From Pelomonas sp. Root1237 (GTDB taxonomy: Bacteria; Pseudomonadota; Gammaproteobacteria; Burkholderiales; Burkholderiaceae_C), in NCBI RefSeq assembly GCF_001425055.1, contig NZ_LMDK01000017.1, positions 321,502 to 385,501 on the forward strand: a stretch of DNA of 64,000 nt, read 5' to 3'. Numbering within the stretch: position 1 is the stretch's first letter; each line of letters opens with the position of its first letter. Made by a program: the position numbers and the translations under genes. A model generated the notes under the pieces. It was not told the origin of the DNA. It did no database searches and was given only the letters and a program-made list of their open reading frames with translations. Positions 24,637 to 32,399 of this stretch are shown here, piece by piece.

Positions 24637-25455
24637 ATGCCCGTCGATCCTCAACTGCGCAATCTGGACATCGAGATCCCGACCCAGCCCGAGGTCCTGG
24701 TCAAGCTCTCGCTGCTGATGGCAGCCGAGGACATCGACCTGCAGGCCATGTCCTCCCTGGTCGAGACCGACATGGCCCTGGCGGCCGCCGTCATGAAGGC
24801 GGTCAACTCCTCGCTGTACGGCCTGCGCGGCCGGGTGCAGACCGTGCACCAGGCGCTGACCTACCTGGGTATGCGCGAGGTCGCGGCCATCACCTTCGAG
24901 ATGGGTCTGCGCGCCGCCTTCCCAGCCGCAGCCGAGCTGGAGCAAGTCTGGTCGCGCGCCTCGCAGCGTGGCCTTCTGATGGGCCGCATGGGCCAGATGC
25001 TGGGCGTCGACCCCTGGGCCGCCCACTCGGCCGGCCTGTTCGAGGAATGCGGCAAGGCGGTGCTCTATCGTCATGCGCCGACGCACTACCCGGCCATGCT
25101 GCGCGCCGCCCCCCGCGATGCCGAACTGGTGGAGCTGGAGAGGACGGCTTTTGGCGTCAGCCATGACGCCCTGGGTGCGGCCCTTTGCGAGAGCTGGGGC
25201 CTGGCCCCGGCGGCTGTGGCCAGCGTGCGCTATCACGTCGAGATCCAGGCCTCGCTGACCATGCCGGAAAGCCTGGCCCGGCGCAGCGTCGCCGCCATCT
25301 CGACAGTCGCCTGGGCCCTGCTCGGCCATCCGGACCAGCTCGATGAGATTGCCAGTCAGATCGCACCCCAGGCGCAGCTGGACGAGACCCTCGTGTTGCG
25401 CGCGGCCCGCCGCGTCAACGAGCAACTGCTGGCTGCTCAAGAACACGGTCGCTGA
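24637..25455 (+). CDS. HDOD-domain signalling protein
   Basis: The 272-residue soluble protein is a single HDOD domain (about 15-215): PTQPEVLVKLSLLM, LVETDMALAAAVMKAVNSSLYG, VQTVHQALTYLGMREV, and later GLFEECGKAVLYRHAP. HDOD proteins resemble HD phosphohydrolases without the metal site and act in signalling, often with c-di-GMP pathways. Several c-di-GMP genes follow in the next 15 kb. The start codon lies 36 bp after the TSUP stop. Copy C of the dispersed repeat lies directly downstream. Confidence 0.88.
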   Translation: MPVDPQLRNLDIEIPTQPEVLVKLSLLMAAEDIDLQAMSSLVETDMALAAAVMKAVNSSLYGLRGRVQTVHQALTYLGMREVAAITFEMGLRAAFPAAAELEQVWSRASQRGLLMGRMGQMLGVDPWAAHSAGLFEECGKAVLYRHAPTHYPAMLRAAPRDAELVELERTAFGVSHDALGAALCESWGLAPAAVASVRYHVEIQASLTMPESLARRSVAAISTVAWALLGHPDQLDEIASQIAPQAQLDETLVLRAARRVNEQLLAAQEHGR

Positions 25456-25462
25456 AGCGTCC

Positions 25463-25597
25463 AGGCCGAGCGCCGGGCCGCTCCCAAGCCGGCCCGTTTG
25501 GCGATGTGCTTGCGGCTCGAAGCCGCAAGCATCGCCGTCCCCTAGGGGGACCGACCAGGTTCGCGCGCGTTCAGCGCCGCCAGACTGGGCGAGGGGC
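25463..25597 (+). repeat. Dispersed hairpin repeat, copy C (short form)
   Basis: It lies between the convergent HDOD and GGDEF genes. It has the hairpin GCTTGCGGCT-CGA-AGCCGCAAGC flanked by GCGAT/ATCGC (15 paired bases with a 2-nt bulge) and GTCCCC-TA-GGGGGAC behind it. It matches copy A in extent; the ~80-bp centre of the long form is absent. Between convergent genes it could double as a terminator. Confidence 0.87.
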
Positions 25598-25605
25598 CAG
25601 CGGTT

Positions 25606-26592
25606 TCAGGCCGCGAGGCTGAGCCGGTCTCGCCCGGCGTGCTTGGCGATATAGAGCGCCTCGTCAGCCGCCTGCAGCAGCGCTTGTGCGCTCAGATACG
25701 GATGGGCCGGGCTGGCCGCCGCCAGGCCGACGCTCAGCGTCAAACTGCCCTGGCCATCCGGCAGGCGCAGCGCCCGCAGTTCATCCCGCAATGACTCCAG
25801 CACGCCCTGGGCCTCGGCCATGCCGAAGCCGGGCAGCAGGGCGACGAACTCCTCGCCGCCCAGGCGGGCGACGACATCGGTGTCGCGCTTGAAGCGCTCG
25901 CTCAGCAGGCTCGCGACGCGCTGCAAGGCCGTATCGCCGACGGCCGTGCCATGGATGAGGTTGAACTGCTTGAACTGGTCCAGGTCCAGCACCGCCAGCG
26001 CCAACAGGCCTCGCAGCCGCTGGGCCCGCTTGAATTCACGGCGCAGGGCCTCGTCGAAGGCGCGTTGGTTGGCGATGCCGGTCAGCGCATCGATGCGTGC
26101 GAGGCTGGCGAGCTCGCGTTGGTTGGCCTCCAGGGCGCTGTGGGCCTCCTGCAGCAGATGACGCTGCTGGGCCAGCTCGCGCCGGAGCTCGCGGGCGGCC
26201 TGGTCCTGCTGCCACAGCGAGCCGCGGGCGCGCAGCATGGCGTGGCCGATACGGTCCAGCTCGGCGGCGAGGCCGGGCGTTGGCACAGCGGCTTCGGGCG
26301 TCAGCGGCACCGGGGCAGATTCCATCGCCTCGCAGCCGGCCGCCAACCGGCGCAACGGCCGCAGCAACAGGGCCTCGATGAGGATGAGCTGGGCGGCGCT
26401 GAGCAGCAGCACCAGCCAGGCCGTGCGGGCCAGCCCCTCGGCCGGAGACTCGTAATTCCCCAGGCTCCACTCGAAGACAGCGACGATGGCAGCGGTCAGC
26501 AGGGGCACCGCGAGCGTCAACCGCAGCCGCAGCGAACCCAGCCGGCGCGTGCTGACGTGGTTCAGGGGTTCGGCAAGGGAATCGGTGCTCAT
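25606..26592 (-). CDS. Membrane diguanylate cyclase (GGDEF)
   Basis: The 328-residue protein has two membrane helices (about 24-44 and 58-78) with a short periplasmic loop, a HAMP-like or coiled linker (80-165) and a GGDEF domain (about 165-325). The active-site motif is GGEEF in ARLGGEEFVALLP, with DALTGIANQRAF and LDLDQFKQFN in place, so it should make c-di-GMP from two GTP. No RxxD inhibitory site is seen in the five residues before GGEEF. The sensory input is presumably the membrane segment. It converges on the HDOD gene, with repeat copy C in between. Confidence 0.9.
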   Translation of the reverse strand: MSTDSLAEPLNHVSTRRLGSLRLRLTLAVPLLTAAIVAVFEWSLGNYESPAEGLARTAWLVLLLSAAQLILIEALLLRPLRRLAAGCEAMESAPVPLTPEAAVPTPGLAAELDRIGHAMLRARGSLWQQDQAARELRRELAQQRHLLQEAHSALEANQRELASLARIDALTGIANQRAFDEALRREFKRAQRLRGLLALAVLDLDQFKQFNLIHGTAVGDTALQRVASLLSERFKRDTDVVARLGGEEFVALLPGFGMAEAQGVLESLRDELRALRLPDGQGSLTLSVGLAAASPAHPYLSAQALLQAADEALYIAKHAGRDRLSLAA

Positions 26593-26708
26593 CGGTGAGG
26601 CGGACTGCGGAACAAATTGTCACGGCCGCAGCGCGCCCTGTGCGGGCTGTTGTCTCGGGGTTTGTCAGGGGTCGCGACGCCTCGAGAAACCCAGGTGGCT
26701 TCGCTCCC

Positions 26709-27599
26709 TCAGTAGGGCACCTGATCCGACGGGTACTTCCAGAAGTCCTTGAGCAGGTAATTCATCGGCAGGTTCAGCGCCTTGTTCTTGGGCGGAATCG
26801 GCTTCATGAACCAGCGCTCGTAGATGGCGTGCGCCTCATGGCTGGTGATGAGGCGCTTCATCTCGTCGTCAACGATGGCCTTGAGCTCCGGGTCGTTCTT
26901 GGGCAGCACGATGGCCAGAGGCTCGATGGTCAGGAACTTGCCGACGACGCTGAACTTGGCCGCATCGGGCCGCGCCGAGACGATGCCGTAGAGCAGCACG
27001 TCGTCCATGACGAAGCCATCCGCCTGGCCGGCGGCCAGCATCTCCATGGCCTTGGCGTGATCGGGGGCTTCGATGATGTTGATGTGCAGGGCGCGCTCGT
27101 TGTTGGCCTGGGTGATGGACTTCAGCGGCGTCGTGCCTTTGGTGGAGACCAGCGTCTTGCCGTCGAACTGGGCCAGCTCGGCAATGCCACTGTCAGCCCT
27201 GACGAGGTAGCGCGCACCGGTGATGTAGTGCGGCACCGTGAAGGCGACCTTCTCGCGGCGCTCGGCGTTGTTGGTCGTCGAGCCGCATTCCATGTCGGCC
27301 TTGCCCTCGGCCACCATCTGGATGCGGTTGGCTGGCGTCACCAGCAGGAACTGCGGGTTCAGCGTGCTCATCTTCAGCTTCTTGCGCACGCCTTCGGCAA
27401 GCTTGAGGCAGAGATCCACCGCATAGCCGACCGGCCGGCCATCGGGCAGCAGGTAGCTGAAAGGCACGGACGACTCGCGATGCGCCAGCACGATGCGGCC
27501 GCTGGCCTGGATGCGCTCCAGCGCCGGGCCGGCTTCGGCCGTGGCAGCAGTGCCGAGGCCGGCGGCGAAGGCGAGGAGGAGCGGCGACAGGGTTTTCAT
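26709..27599 (-). CDS. Amino-acid ABC transporter substrate-binding protein, GltI-like, orphan
   Basis: The 296-residue precursor has a signal peptide (1-23, ending TAEA) and a type-3 solute-binding fold: SGRIVLAHRESSVPFSYL, GYAVDLCLKLAEGVRKKL, GKADMECGSTTNNAERRE, LAQFDGKTLVSTKGTTP. This is the pattern of glutamate/aspartate-binding GltI. No permease or ATPase gene adjoins it, so it works with a transporter encoded elsewhere or acts as a sensor component. The cleaved protein is periplasmic. The C-terminal phrase YERWFMKPIPPKN is also family-typical. Confidence 0.9.
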   Translation of the reverse strand: MKTLSPLLLAFAAGLGTAATAEAGPALERIQASGRIVLAHRESSVPFSYLLPDGRPVGYAVDLCLKLAEGVRKKLKMSTLNPQFLLVTPANRIQMVAEGKADMECGSTTNNAERREKVAFTVPHYITGARYLVRADSGIAELAQFDGKTLVSTKGTTPLKSITQANNERALHINIIEAPDHAKAMEMLAAGQADGFVMDDVLLYGIVSARPDAAKFSVVGKFLTIEPLAIVLPKNDPELKAIVDDEMKRLITSHEAHAIYERWFMKPIPPKNKALNLPMNYLLKDFWKYPSDQVPY

Positions 27600-27699
27600 G
27601 GCCGAGCCATTGTGATCCAGACCCCTGGAGCTGAGTCATGCGAAGTTGGTGTCGGTTGATGCTTGCGGCCCCCGGCCCAACAAGCCGCGGCGGCATCGT

Positions 27700-28797
27700 T
27701 CACGATGCGGCGGCAGTGGCGGCGCCAATATCCTCTGTCACCGTGCGGTTGCGCCCCGCCCGCTTCGCTTCGTAGAGCGCCTTGTCCGCCGCGGCCAGCA
27801 GGTCGGTGAAGCTCGTGGCGCTGGCCGGCAGCATGGCCAGGCCGACCGACAGCGTCGCGCTGACGGTGCCACCATCGGGCGTCACGAAAGGCGCCTCCTG
27901 CACCATCAGGCGGATGCGCTCCGCCACCTCGCAGGCACCCGTCAGGTCGGTGCGTGGCAGCAACACGATGAACTCCTCGCCGCCGTAGCGCGCCGCCAGA
28001 TCGCCGGTGCGCAGCGAACGCAGGATCAGCCCGCCAACCTGGCGCAGCACCTCATCGCCGACCGGATGGCCGTGGCCGTCGTTGATGGCCTTGAAGTGGT
28101 CGATGTCCAGGAACAGGCAGGCCAGCGGGTATCGATGGCGCACGGCCTGGCTGAACTCGATGAGGCTGCGGTGGTCGAAGTAGCGGCGGTTGTGCACGCC
28201 GGTGAGGCCGTCCGTCATGCCGGCGCGGCGCAGGCGCTCGCGGTTGAGCATGCTCTCGATGGCTATTGCCGCGATGGCCGACAGGCGGTCGAGGAACTTG
28301 GTGCCCGAGGCGGCGTCGTAGCGTTCGGGGTCGCGCGAGCCCAGGTGCAGGCTGCCGATCAAGAGGCCCTGGCGGATCAGCGGCAGCAGGGCCGCGGAAC
28401 GCACGCCGGCTTGCATGTCGAAGGCCTTGGCGAGCAGCGCCTCGTCCGGGCCCGGGCCGATGAGGCGGGCCGTGCGCGCGGCGCCGAACAGGTCCTTCAG
28501 CGGGCCATGGCTGTCCAGCAGCCGCGGCGCCTTGATCATGGGCAGGGCCGGCAGGGCGCGGCGCAGCTCTTCCTCGGGGTCCAGCAGCCAAAGCTCGGCG
28601 GCGTCCAGGCCGAAATCGTCGCGGCAGTCGACCAGCAGCAGGTTGACCAACTCCTCCATCGAACTCACCGCGATGAGGCGGCGCTCCAGCGCGTCGAAGC
28701 GATCCAGCTTGCGCTCATTGGCCTTGGCGGCGTCCAGCAGGGACTGCAGCTGGCGGCGCAGTTCCTGGACCTGGGCTTGAGGGTTGGGCGCGTTCAT
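27700..28797 (-). CDS. DUF484/GAF-GGDEF protein, probable diguanylate cyclase
   Basis: The 365-residue soluble protein begins with a coiled coil (10-40) and a DUF484/GAF-type sensory domain (about 45-190, with ELVNLLLVDCRDDFGLDAAELWLL). It ends with a GGDEF domain (about 195-350) containing DGLTGVHNRRYFDHR, FLDIDHFKAIND and the active-site motif GGEEF in ARYGGEEFIVLLPR. It should therefore make c-di-GMP in the cytoplasm. Its start overlaps the end of the pseudouridine synthase gene by 4 bp (ATGA), so the two are probably co-translated. The ligand of the GAF-like domain is unknown. Confidence 0.9.
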   Translation of the reverse strand: MNAPNPQAQVQELRRQLQSLLDAAKANERKLDRFDALERRLIAVSSMEELVNLLLVDCRDDFGLDAAELWLLDPEEELRRALPALPMIKAPRLLDSHGPLKDLFGAARTARLIGPGPDEALLAKAFDMQAGVRSAALLPLIRQGLLIGSLHLGSRDPERYDAASGTKFLDRLSAIAAIAIESMLNRERLRRAGMTDGLTGVHNRRYFDHRSLIEFSQAVRHRYPLACLFLDIDHFKAINDGHGHPVGDEVLRQVGGLILRSLRTGDLAARYGGEEFIVLLPRTDLTGACEVAERIRLMVQEAPFVTPDGGTVSATLSVGLAMLPASATSFTDLLAAADKALYEAKRAGRNRTVTEDIGAATAAAS

Positions 28798-29702
28798 GTC
28801 GGCGCGATTGTCGGGGCGGCGCGCTCGAAGCTGCGTTGCAGACCTGTGACGGGGTCTGTGAACGAGATCGCCCGCGCCACGAGTTGCAGCGGTGCGTCCA
28901 AGCGCGGCGGATTCTCGTGGGGCTGCAGCACGGGGTAGATGCGATCACCCACCAGCGGCAGCCCGAGGGCATTCATCTGCACGCGCAGCTGGTGACGCAG
29001 CCCCGTGTGGGGACGCAGCTCGTAACGCGCCAACCCATCGGGCAAGAGCTCGACGAGATCGACCCAGGTCTCGGCGTTGGGTTCGCCGTTGACGACCTGC
29101 ATCTGCATGAAGTTGTCGCCCGTCGGCTCCTCCAGGCGGTGCCGCACCACGCGCGGCCAGGGGCCGGCACCCAGCGGCGCGATGGCGTCGTAGACCTTGG
29201 TGACGACACGCTCGCGGAACAGGCGGTGGTAGGCGTCGCGCTCGTCACGGCGGAGGTTGAAGACGACGAGGCCGGCCGTCTCGCGGTCCAGCCGGTGCAC
29301 GGGGTTGAGGTCCGCCAGGCCGGTGGCGTGGCGCAGACGTGCCATCAGCGTCTGCCGAGCGTAGATGCCGCTGGGCGTCACCGGCAGGAAATGCGGCTTG
29401 TCGGCGACAAGGAGGTGCTCGTCCTGGAAGACGATGCGCTCGCCGGCCGGGATGTCGGGCTCGACGTCCAGGTGGCGCCAGTAGTAGACGCGCCGATCGC
29501 CGCGGTAGGGCGAGTCGACGACCGCGTGGCCGGCGTCGTCCACCACGTCGCCGCGCGCGAGGCGTTCCGGCCAGTCGACCACGCGCGGCAGGCGCTCGGC
29601 GAGGAAGGCGGCCATGGAGCCCCAGGGCCCGGCCGGACAGAACACGGCACTTGCCGCGACGCCTTCGCGCAGCGGCAGGACCGGCTTGGGCGGTCTCGCC
29701 AC
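28794..29702 (-). CDS. RluA-family pseudouridine synthase
   Basis: The 302-residue enzyme converts uridine to pseudouridine in RNA. The catalytic Asp139 sits in NPVHRLDRETAGLVV, and other family phrases are present (VFQDEHLLVADKPHFLPV, ELRPHTGLRHQLRVQMNALGLPLVGD). An N-terminal ~80 residues with an S4-like look precede the catalytic domain. The target RNA position cannot be read from sequence; this subgroup (sometimes called RluA-like or TruC-like) is distinct from RluC/RluD. It overlaps the downstream GGDEF gene by 4 bp and starts 3 bp after the stop of the solute-binding gene at 29706. Confidence 0.9.
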   Translation of the reverse strand: MARPPKPVLPLREGVAASAVFCPAGPWGSMAAFLAERLPRVVDWPERLARGDVVDDAGHAVVDSPYRGDRRVYYWRHLDVEPDIPAGERIVFQDEHLLVADKPHFLPVTPSGIYARQTLMARLRHATGLADLNPVHRLDRETAGLVVFNLRRDERDAYHRLFRERVVTKVYDAIAPLGAGPWPRVVRHRLEEPTGDNFMQMQVVNGEPNAETWVDLVELLPDGLARYELRPHTGLRHQLRVQMNALGLPLVGDRIYPVLQPHENPPRLDAPLQLVARAISFTDPVTGLQRSFERAAPTIAPT

Positions 29703-29705
29703 GGC

Positions 29706-30614
29706 CTATTCGATGCGCGGCCCGCCGCGGGCGCGTTCGTCCATGTAGGCGTTCAGCCGCTTCATGTCCTGGGGCTCGGCACGGTTGCCGCGCCATTGAC
29801 GCACCCAGGCCTCGCGGTTGGGCTCCCGGGCGAGCTTGCGCACCGCGGCGTCGATGGCCTCGATATACCGCCTGCCCTGCGGCGTGCGGCTGCAGGAGAC
29901 CGTGGCCAGCAACGTGCTCAGGCCCTCGGCCACCGGCAGCGCCACCAGGGCGCCGGGGTCGCCGACGCGGGCCAGGTATTCCTTGACGACGCTGGGGTAC
30001 TCCAGCGTGTAGTCCATGCGGCCGGCGCGCAGCATGTCCAGCAGCTGGGTGCTGAGCTGGGCGCCGACAGCCAGCCGTGGCACGACCTGGTGTGACAGCA
30101 GGCTGTCGATCTGCGCGCCGAAGGCGCGGTCCCGTGCCAGCAGCAGGCGCAGGTCCTGTCGCTTGAGCAGGTCGGCCAGCACGAGGCGGCCGTCCCCGGG
30201 CCGGGCCTGGGACAGCTCGGCCAGCCGCTGGCGCGGCACGATGACATGGATCTCGCGCGAGATCAGCGGCGGGTAGAGGTGCGAGAAATAGAGCCACTGC
30301 AGGCGCTCGGGCGTGCGCACATGCAGGGTCGAGCACAGGGTCTCGCCGCGGCGGCTCTCGGCCTCATAGCGGGCGGTGCTGGCCTCGACGAACTCATGCC
30401 GGAACTCGGGCATGCGCGCCAGCAGCACGCGCATGAAGCCGTCCACCTCGCCGTGGCCCAGCTCGGCCACGCTGCGCGGCGGCTGGCCCTGCACGAAGCT
30501 GAAGTGCGGCGGCACATCCTGCGCCACCCAGCGGATGGTGTCGGCGGGCGACGCAACAGAGGACGCTGCCGCGGCCGTGAAAACCAGTGCGGCTACCGCC
30601 AACGCCCCACGCAC
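29706..30614 (-). CDS. TIGR02285-type periplasmic binding-protein-like protein
   Basis: The product of 302 residues has a signal peptide directly after a GTG start (VRGALAVAALVFTAAAASSV). It resembles family-3 solute-binding proteins of the TIGR02285 group: TIRWVAQDVPPHFSF, a helix with VDGFMRVLLARMPEF, RYEAESRRGETLCSTLHVRTPERL, and MDYTLEYPSVVKEYL. No transporter adjoins it; such proteins may be sensors. The frame stays open upstream to 30875 through repeat copy D, but that part looks nothing like a secreted N terminus, and the GTG at 30614 gives a perfect signal peptide. A weak purine-rich sequence precedes the GTG. Confidence 0.77.
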   Translation of the reverse strand: MRGALAVAALVFTAAAASSVASPADTIRWVAQDVPPHFSFVQGQPPRSVAELGHGEVDGFMRVLLARMPEFRHEFVEASTARYEAESRRGETLCSTLHVRTPERLQWLYFSHLYPPLISREIHVIVPRQRLAELSQARPGDGRLVLADLLKRQDLRLLLARDRAFGAQIDSLLSHQVVPRLAVGAQLSTQLLDMLRAGRMDYTLEYPSVVKEYLARVGDPGALVALPVAEGLSTLLATVSCSRTPQGRRYIEAIDAAVRKLAREPNREAWVRQWRGNRAEPQDMKRLNAYMDERARGGPRIE

Positions 30615-30633
30615 TTCAGCGACCCCGTTTTTC

Positions 30634-30850
30634 GGGCCGAGCGCTGGGCCGCTCCCGAGCCGGCCCGCCATGGCGATGTGCTTGCGGCTCAATGCCGCAA
30701 GCATCGCCGTCCCCCAGGGGGCTGAGGCTGGACACATGGCGCCCAGTGGGCGGCATGTGCCTGCCGAAGGGCTGCGGGCTTGCCCGCTGCGCGGTCGGCA
30801 AGACCGACCGGGCGCGCCCGCGTACAGCGCGGCGCGACTGGGCGAGGGGC
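30634..30850 (+). repeat. Dispersed hairpin repeat, copy D (long form)
   Basis: This 217-bp copy fills the gap between the binding-protein gene and the murA-like gene. It opens GGCCGAGCGCTGGGCCGCTC, has the hairpin GCTTGCGGC-TCAAT-GCCGCAAGC, the middle section shared with copy B (GCCCAGTGGGC, ATGTGCCTGCCGAAGGGC, GGTCGGCAAGACC), and ends CTGGGCGAGGGGC. It starts 20 bp before the GTG of the binding-protein gene (minus strand), so any upstream promoter must read through it. Confidence 0.87.
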
Positions 30851-30856
30851 TCCATT

Positions 30857-32158
30857 TCAATCTCCCTCGACCCACTCCATGCGCGCCCCGAGTTCGCCGA
30901 TGTGCTCGACGAAATTGGGGTGGGCGCGGCGGATCGGCGTCGCGTTCTTGATCACGCTCTTGCCGGGAATGCTGGCCGCCACCATCAGCAGCGCGATGGC
31001 GACGCGGATGATGTAGGGGCTCTCGACCTCGGCCGGGCTCAGCGGCTTGCCGCCGAAGGTGATCATGCGGTGCGGATCGCTCAGGAAGGCATGGGCGCCG
31101 AACTTGGCCAGCTCGCTGGTCCAGCCCATGGCGCCGTCATAGACCTTGTTCCAGAACATCACGCTGCCTTCGGCCTTGACACCCAGGGCCACGAAGATGG
31201 GCAGCAGGTCCACCGGCACATAGGGCCAGGGCGCGGCTTCCACCTTCTGCAGGATGTTGCGCGTGAAGGGCTCCTTCACCTTCAGCGGCCCGTTCGTGAC
31301 GCAGCGGCTCCAGCCGTCCTCGTGGACGATCTGCACGCCGAACTTGGCGAAGGTGCGGTCCAGTAGCGGGAACATCTCCGGCGCGCCGTTTTTGACCTGC
31401 ACGTTGCCGCCGGTGATGGCGCCCAGGGCCAGGAAGGTGACGATCTCGTGGAAGTCTTCGGTGAAGGTGTAGTCGGCGCCGCCAAGCTCCTGCACGCCGG
31501 TGATCTTCAGCTTGGACGTGCCATGGCCCTCGATCTTGGCGCCCAGCAGCGACATGAAGTTGCAGAACTCCTGCACATGCGGCTCGCTGGCGGCGTTGGT
31601 CAGCGTGGACACGCCGTCGGCCAGTGCCGCGCACAGCACGAAGTTCTCGGTCGTCGTGACGGAGGCGTAGTCGGTCCAGTGATGGTTGGCCGTCAGCGGG
31701 CGGTGCACGCGCAGCACCAGGCCGTCGGGCAGGCGCTGGACCTGGGCGCCGAAGCGCTCGAACACCTCGACGTGCGGGTCGATCTCGCGCGCACCCAGTG
31801 TGCAGCCCTTGACGTCGTCCTCGATACGGGCGGCGCCGAAGCGGGCCATCAGGCCGGGCACCAGCATGATCGAGGAGCGCATCTCCTCGGGCAGGCGGTC
31901 GGTGGCCGGGTCGAAATGGGTGTCGCGGTGGTGGACGTCGAGGATGCCGGTCTTGAAGTCCAGTTCGACCTGCGAGCCGAGCTTGCGGAAGACCTCGACG
32001 ATCTTCTTGACGTCGGTGATCTCGGGCACACCGCGCAGGCGCACCGGCTGCTTGGTCAACAGCGTGGCGCAGAGGATGGGCAGGACGGCGTTTTTGTTCG
32101 CCGAGGGAATGATGCGGCCCGAGAGGGGCGTGCCGCCGTGGACGATCAGATGAGACAT
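30857..32158 (-). CDS. Divergent MurA paralogue (UDP-GlcNAc 1-carboxyvinyltransferase)
   Basis: The 433-residue protein is of the EPSP synthase/MurA fold, which transfers enolpyruvate from PEP to UDP-N-acetylglucosamine in peptidoglycan synthesis. Lys22 in SANKNAVLPIL and the active-site Cys119 in KGCTLGAREID are present at the expected places, so it may be active and fosfomycin-sensitive. Other regions differ from housekeeping MurA: no GARPVDLH, and PYIIRVAIALLMVAAS near the C terminus in place of the usual GxDLRA motif. It is probably a second enzyme of the family rather than the essential MurA, which in Burkholderiales normally lies near hisG. The start at 32158 gives the standard N terminus; the region to 32399 upstream holds no gene. 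Confidence 0.8.
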   Translation of the reverse strand: MSHLIVHGGTPLSGRIIPSANKNAVLPILCATLLTKQPVRLRGVPEITDVKKIVEVFRKLGSQVELDFKTGILDVHHRDTHFDPATDRLPEEMRSSIMLVPGLMARFGAARIEDDVKGCTLGAREIDPHVEVFERFGAQVQRLPDGLVLRVHRPLTANHHWTDYASVTTTENFVLCAALADGVSTLTNAASEPHVQEFCNFMSLLGAKIEGHGTSKLKITGVQELGGADYTFTEDFHEIVTFLALGAITGGNVQVKNGAPEMFPLLDRTFAKFGVQIVHEDGWSRCVTNGPLKVKEPFTRNILQKVEAAPWPYVPVDLLPIFVALGVKAEGSVMFWNKVYDGAMGWTSELAKFGAHAFLSDPHRMITFGGKPLSPAEVESPYIIRVAIALLMVAASIPGKSVIKNATPIRRAHPNFVEHIGELGARMEWVEGD

Positions 32159-32387
32159 CGAATGAGGGGATTTCGGTGCGCGCAAGCGGCGCGCGGTGGC
32201 ATTGTCGGCGTTTGCGGCGCGACGCACCCGCCGCCGCCCGGAAGCTTTGTTCCGAACTGGGGGAATCAATCTTCCGCCGCGGGGTCCGGCCGCGGGTCTA
32301 TCCAGCGGCGCCGGCGACGCCGCATCCAGCGGACAGCGTTGTTATGCTGGCGCGACCAGTCCGGGTCATTTCAGACCTCCGACGACA

Positions 32388-32397
32388 GGGAGGTGAT
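32388..32397 (+). promoter_or_regulatory. Near-perfect ribosome-binding site deciding a GTG start
   Basis: GGGAGGTGAT is complementary to nearly the whole 16S anti-Shine-Dalgarno tail and lies just before the GTG at 32400, which fixes the start of the TonB receptor gene although no ATG is near. Confidence 0.85.
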
Positions 32398-32399
32398 CC

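Noticed and set aside
30857-32158. Inactive MurA-like protein
   Set aside because: At first the usual GGCAIGARP was not seen, but Cys119 in KGCTLGAR and Lys22 are in place, so inactivity is not supported.
32159-32399. Possible riboswitch before the TonB receptor
   Set aside because: I looked for cobalamin, TPP and similar cores and found none; the stretch has small GC hairpins but nothing recognisable beyond the ribosome-binding site.
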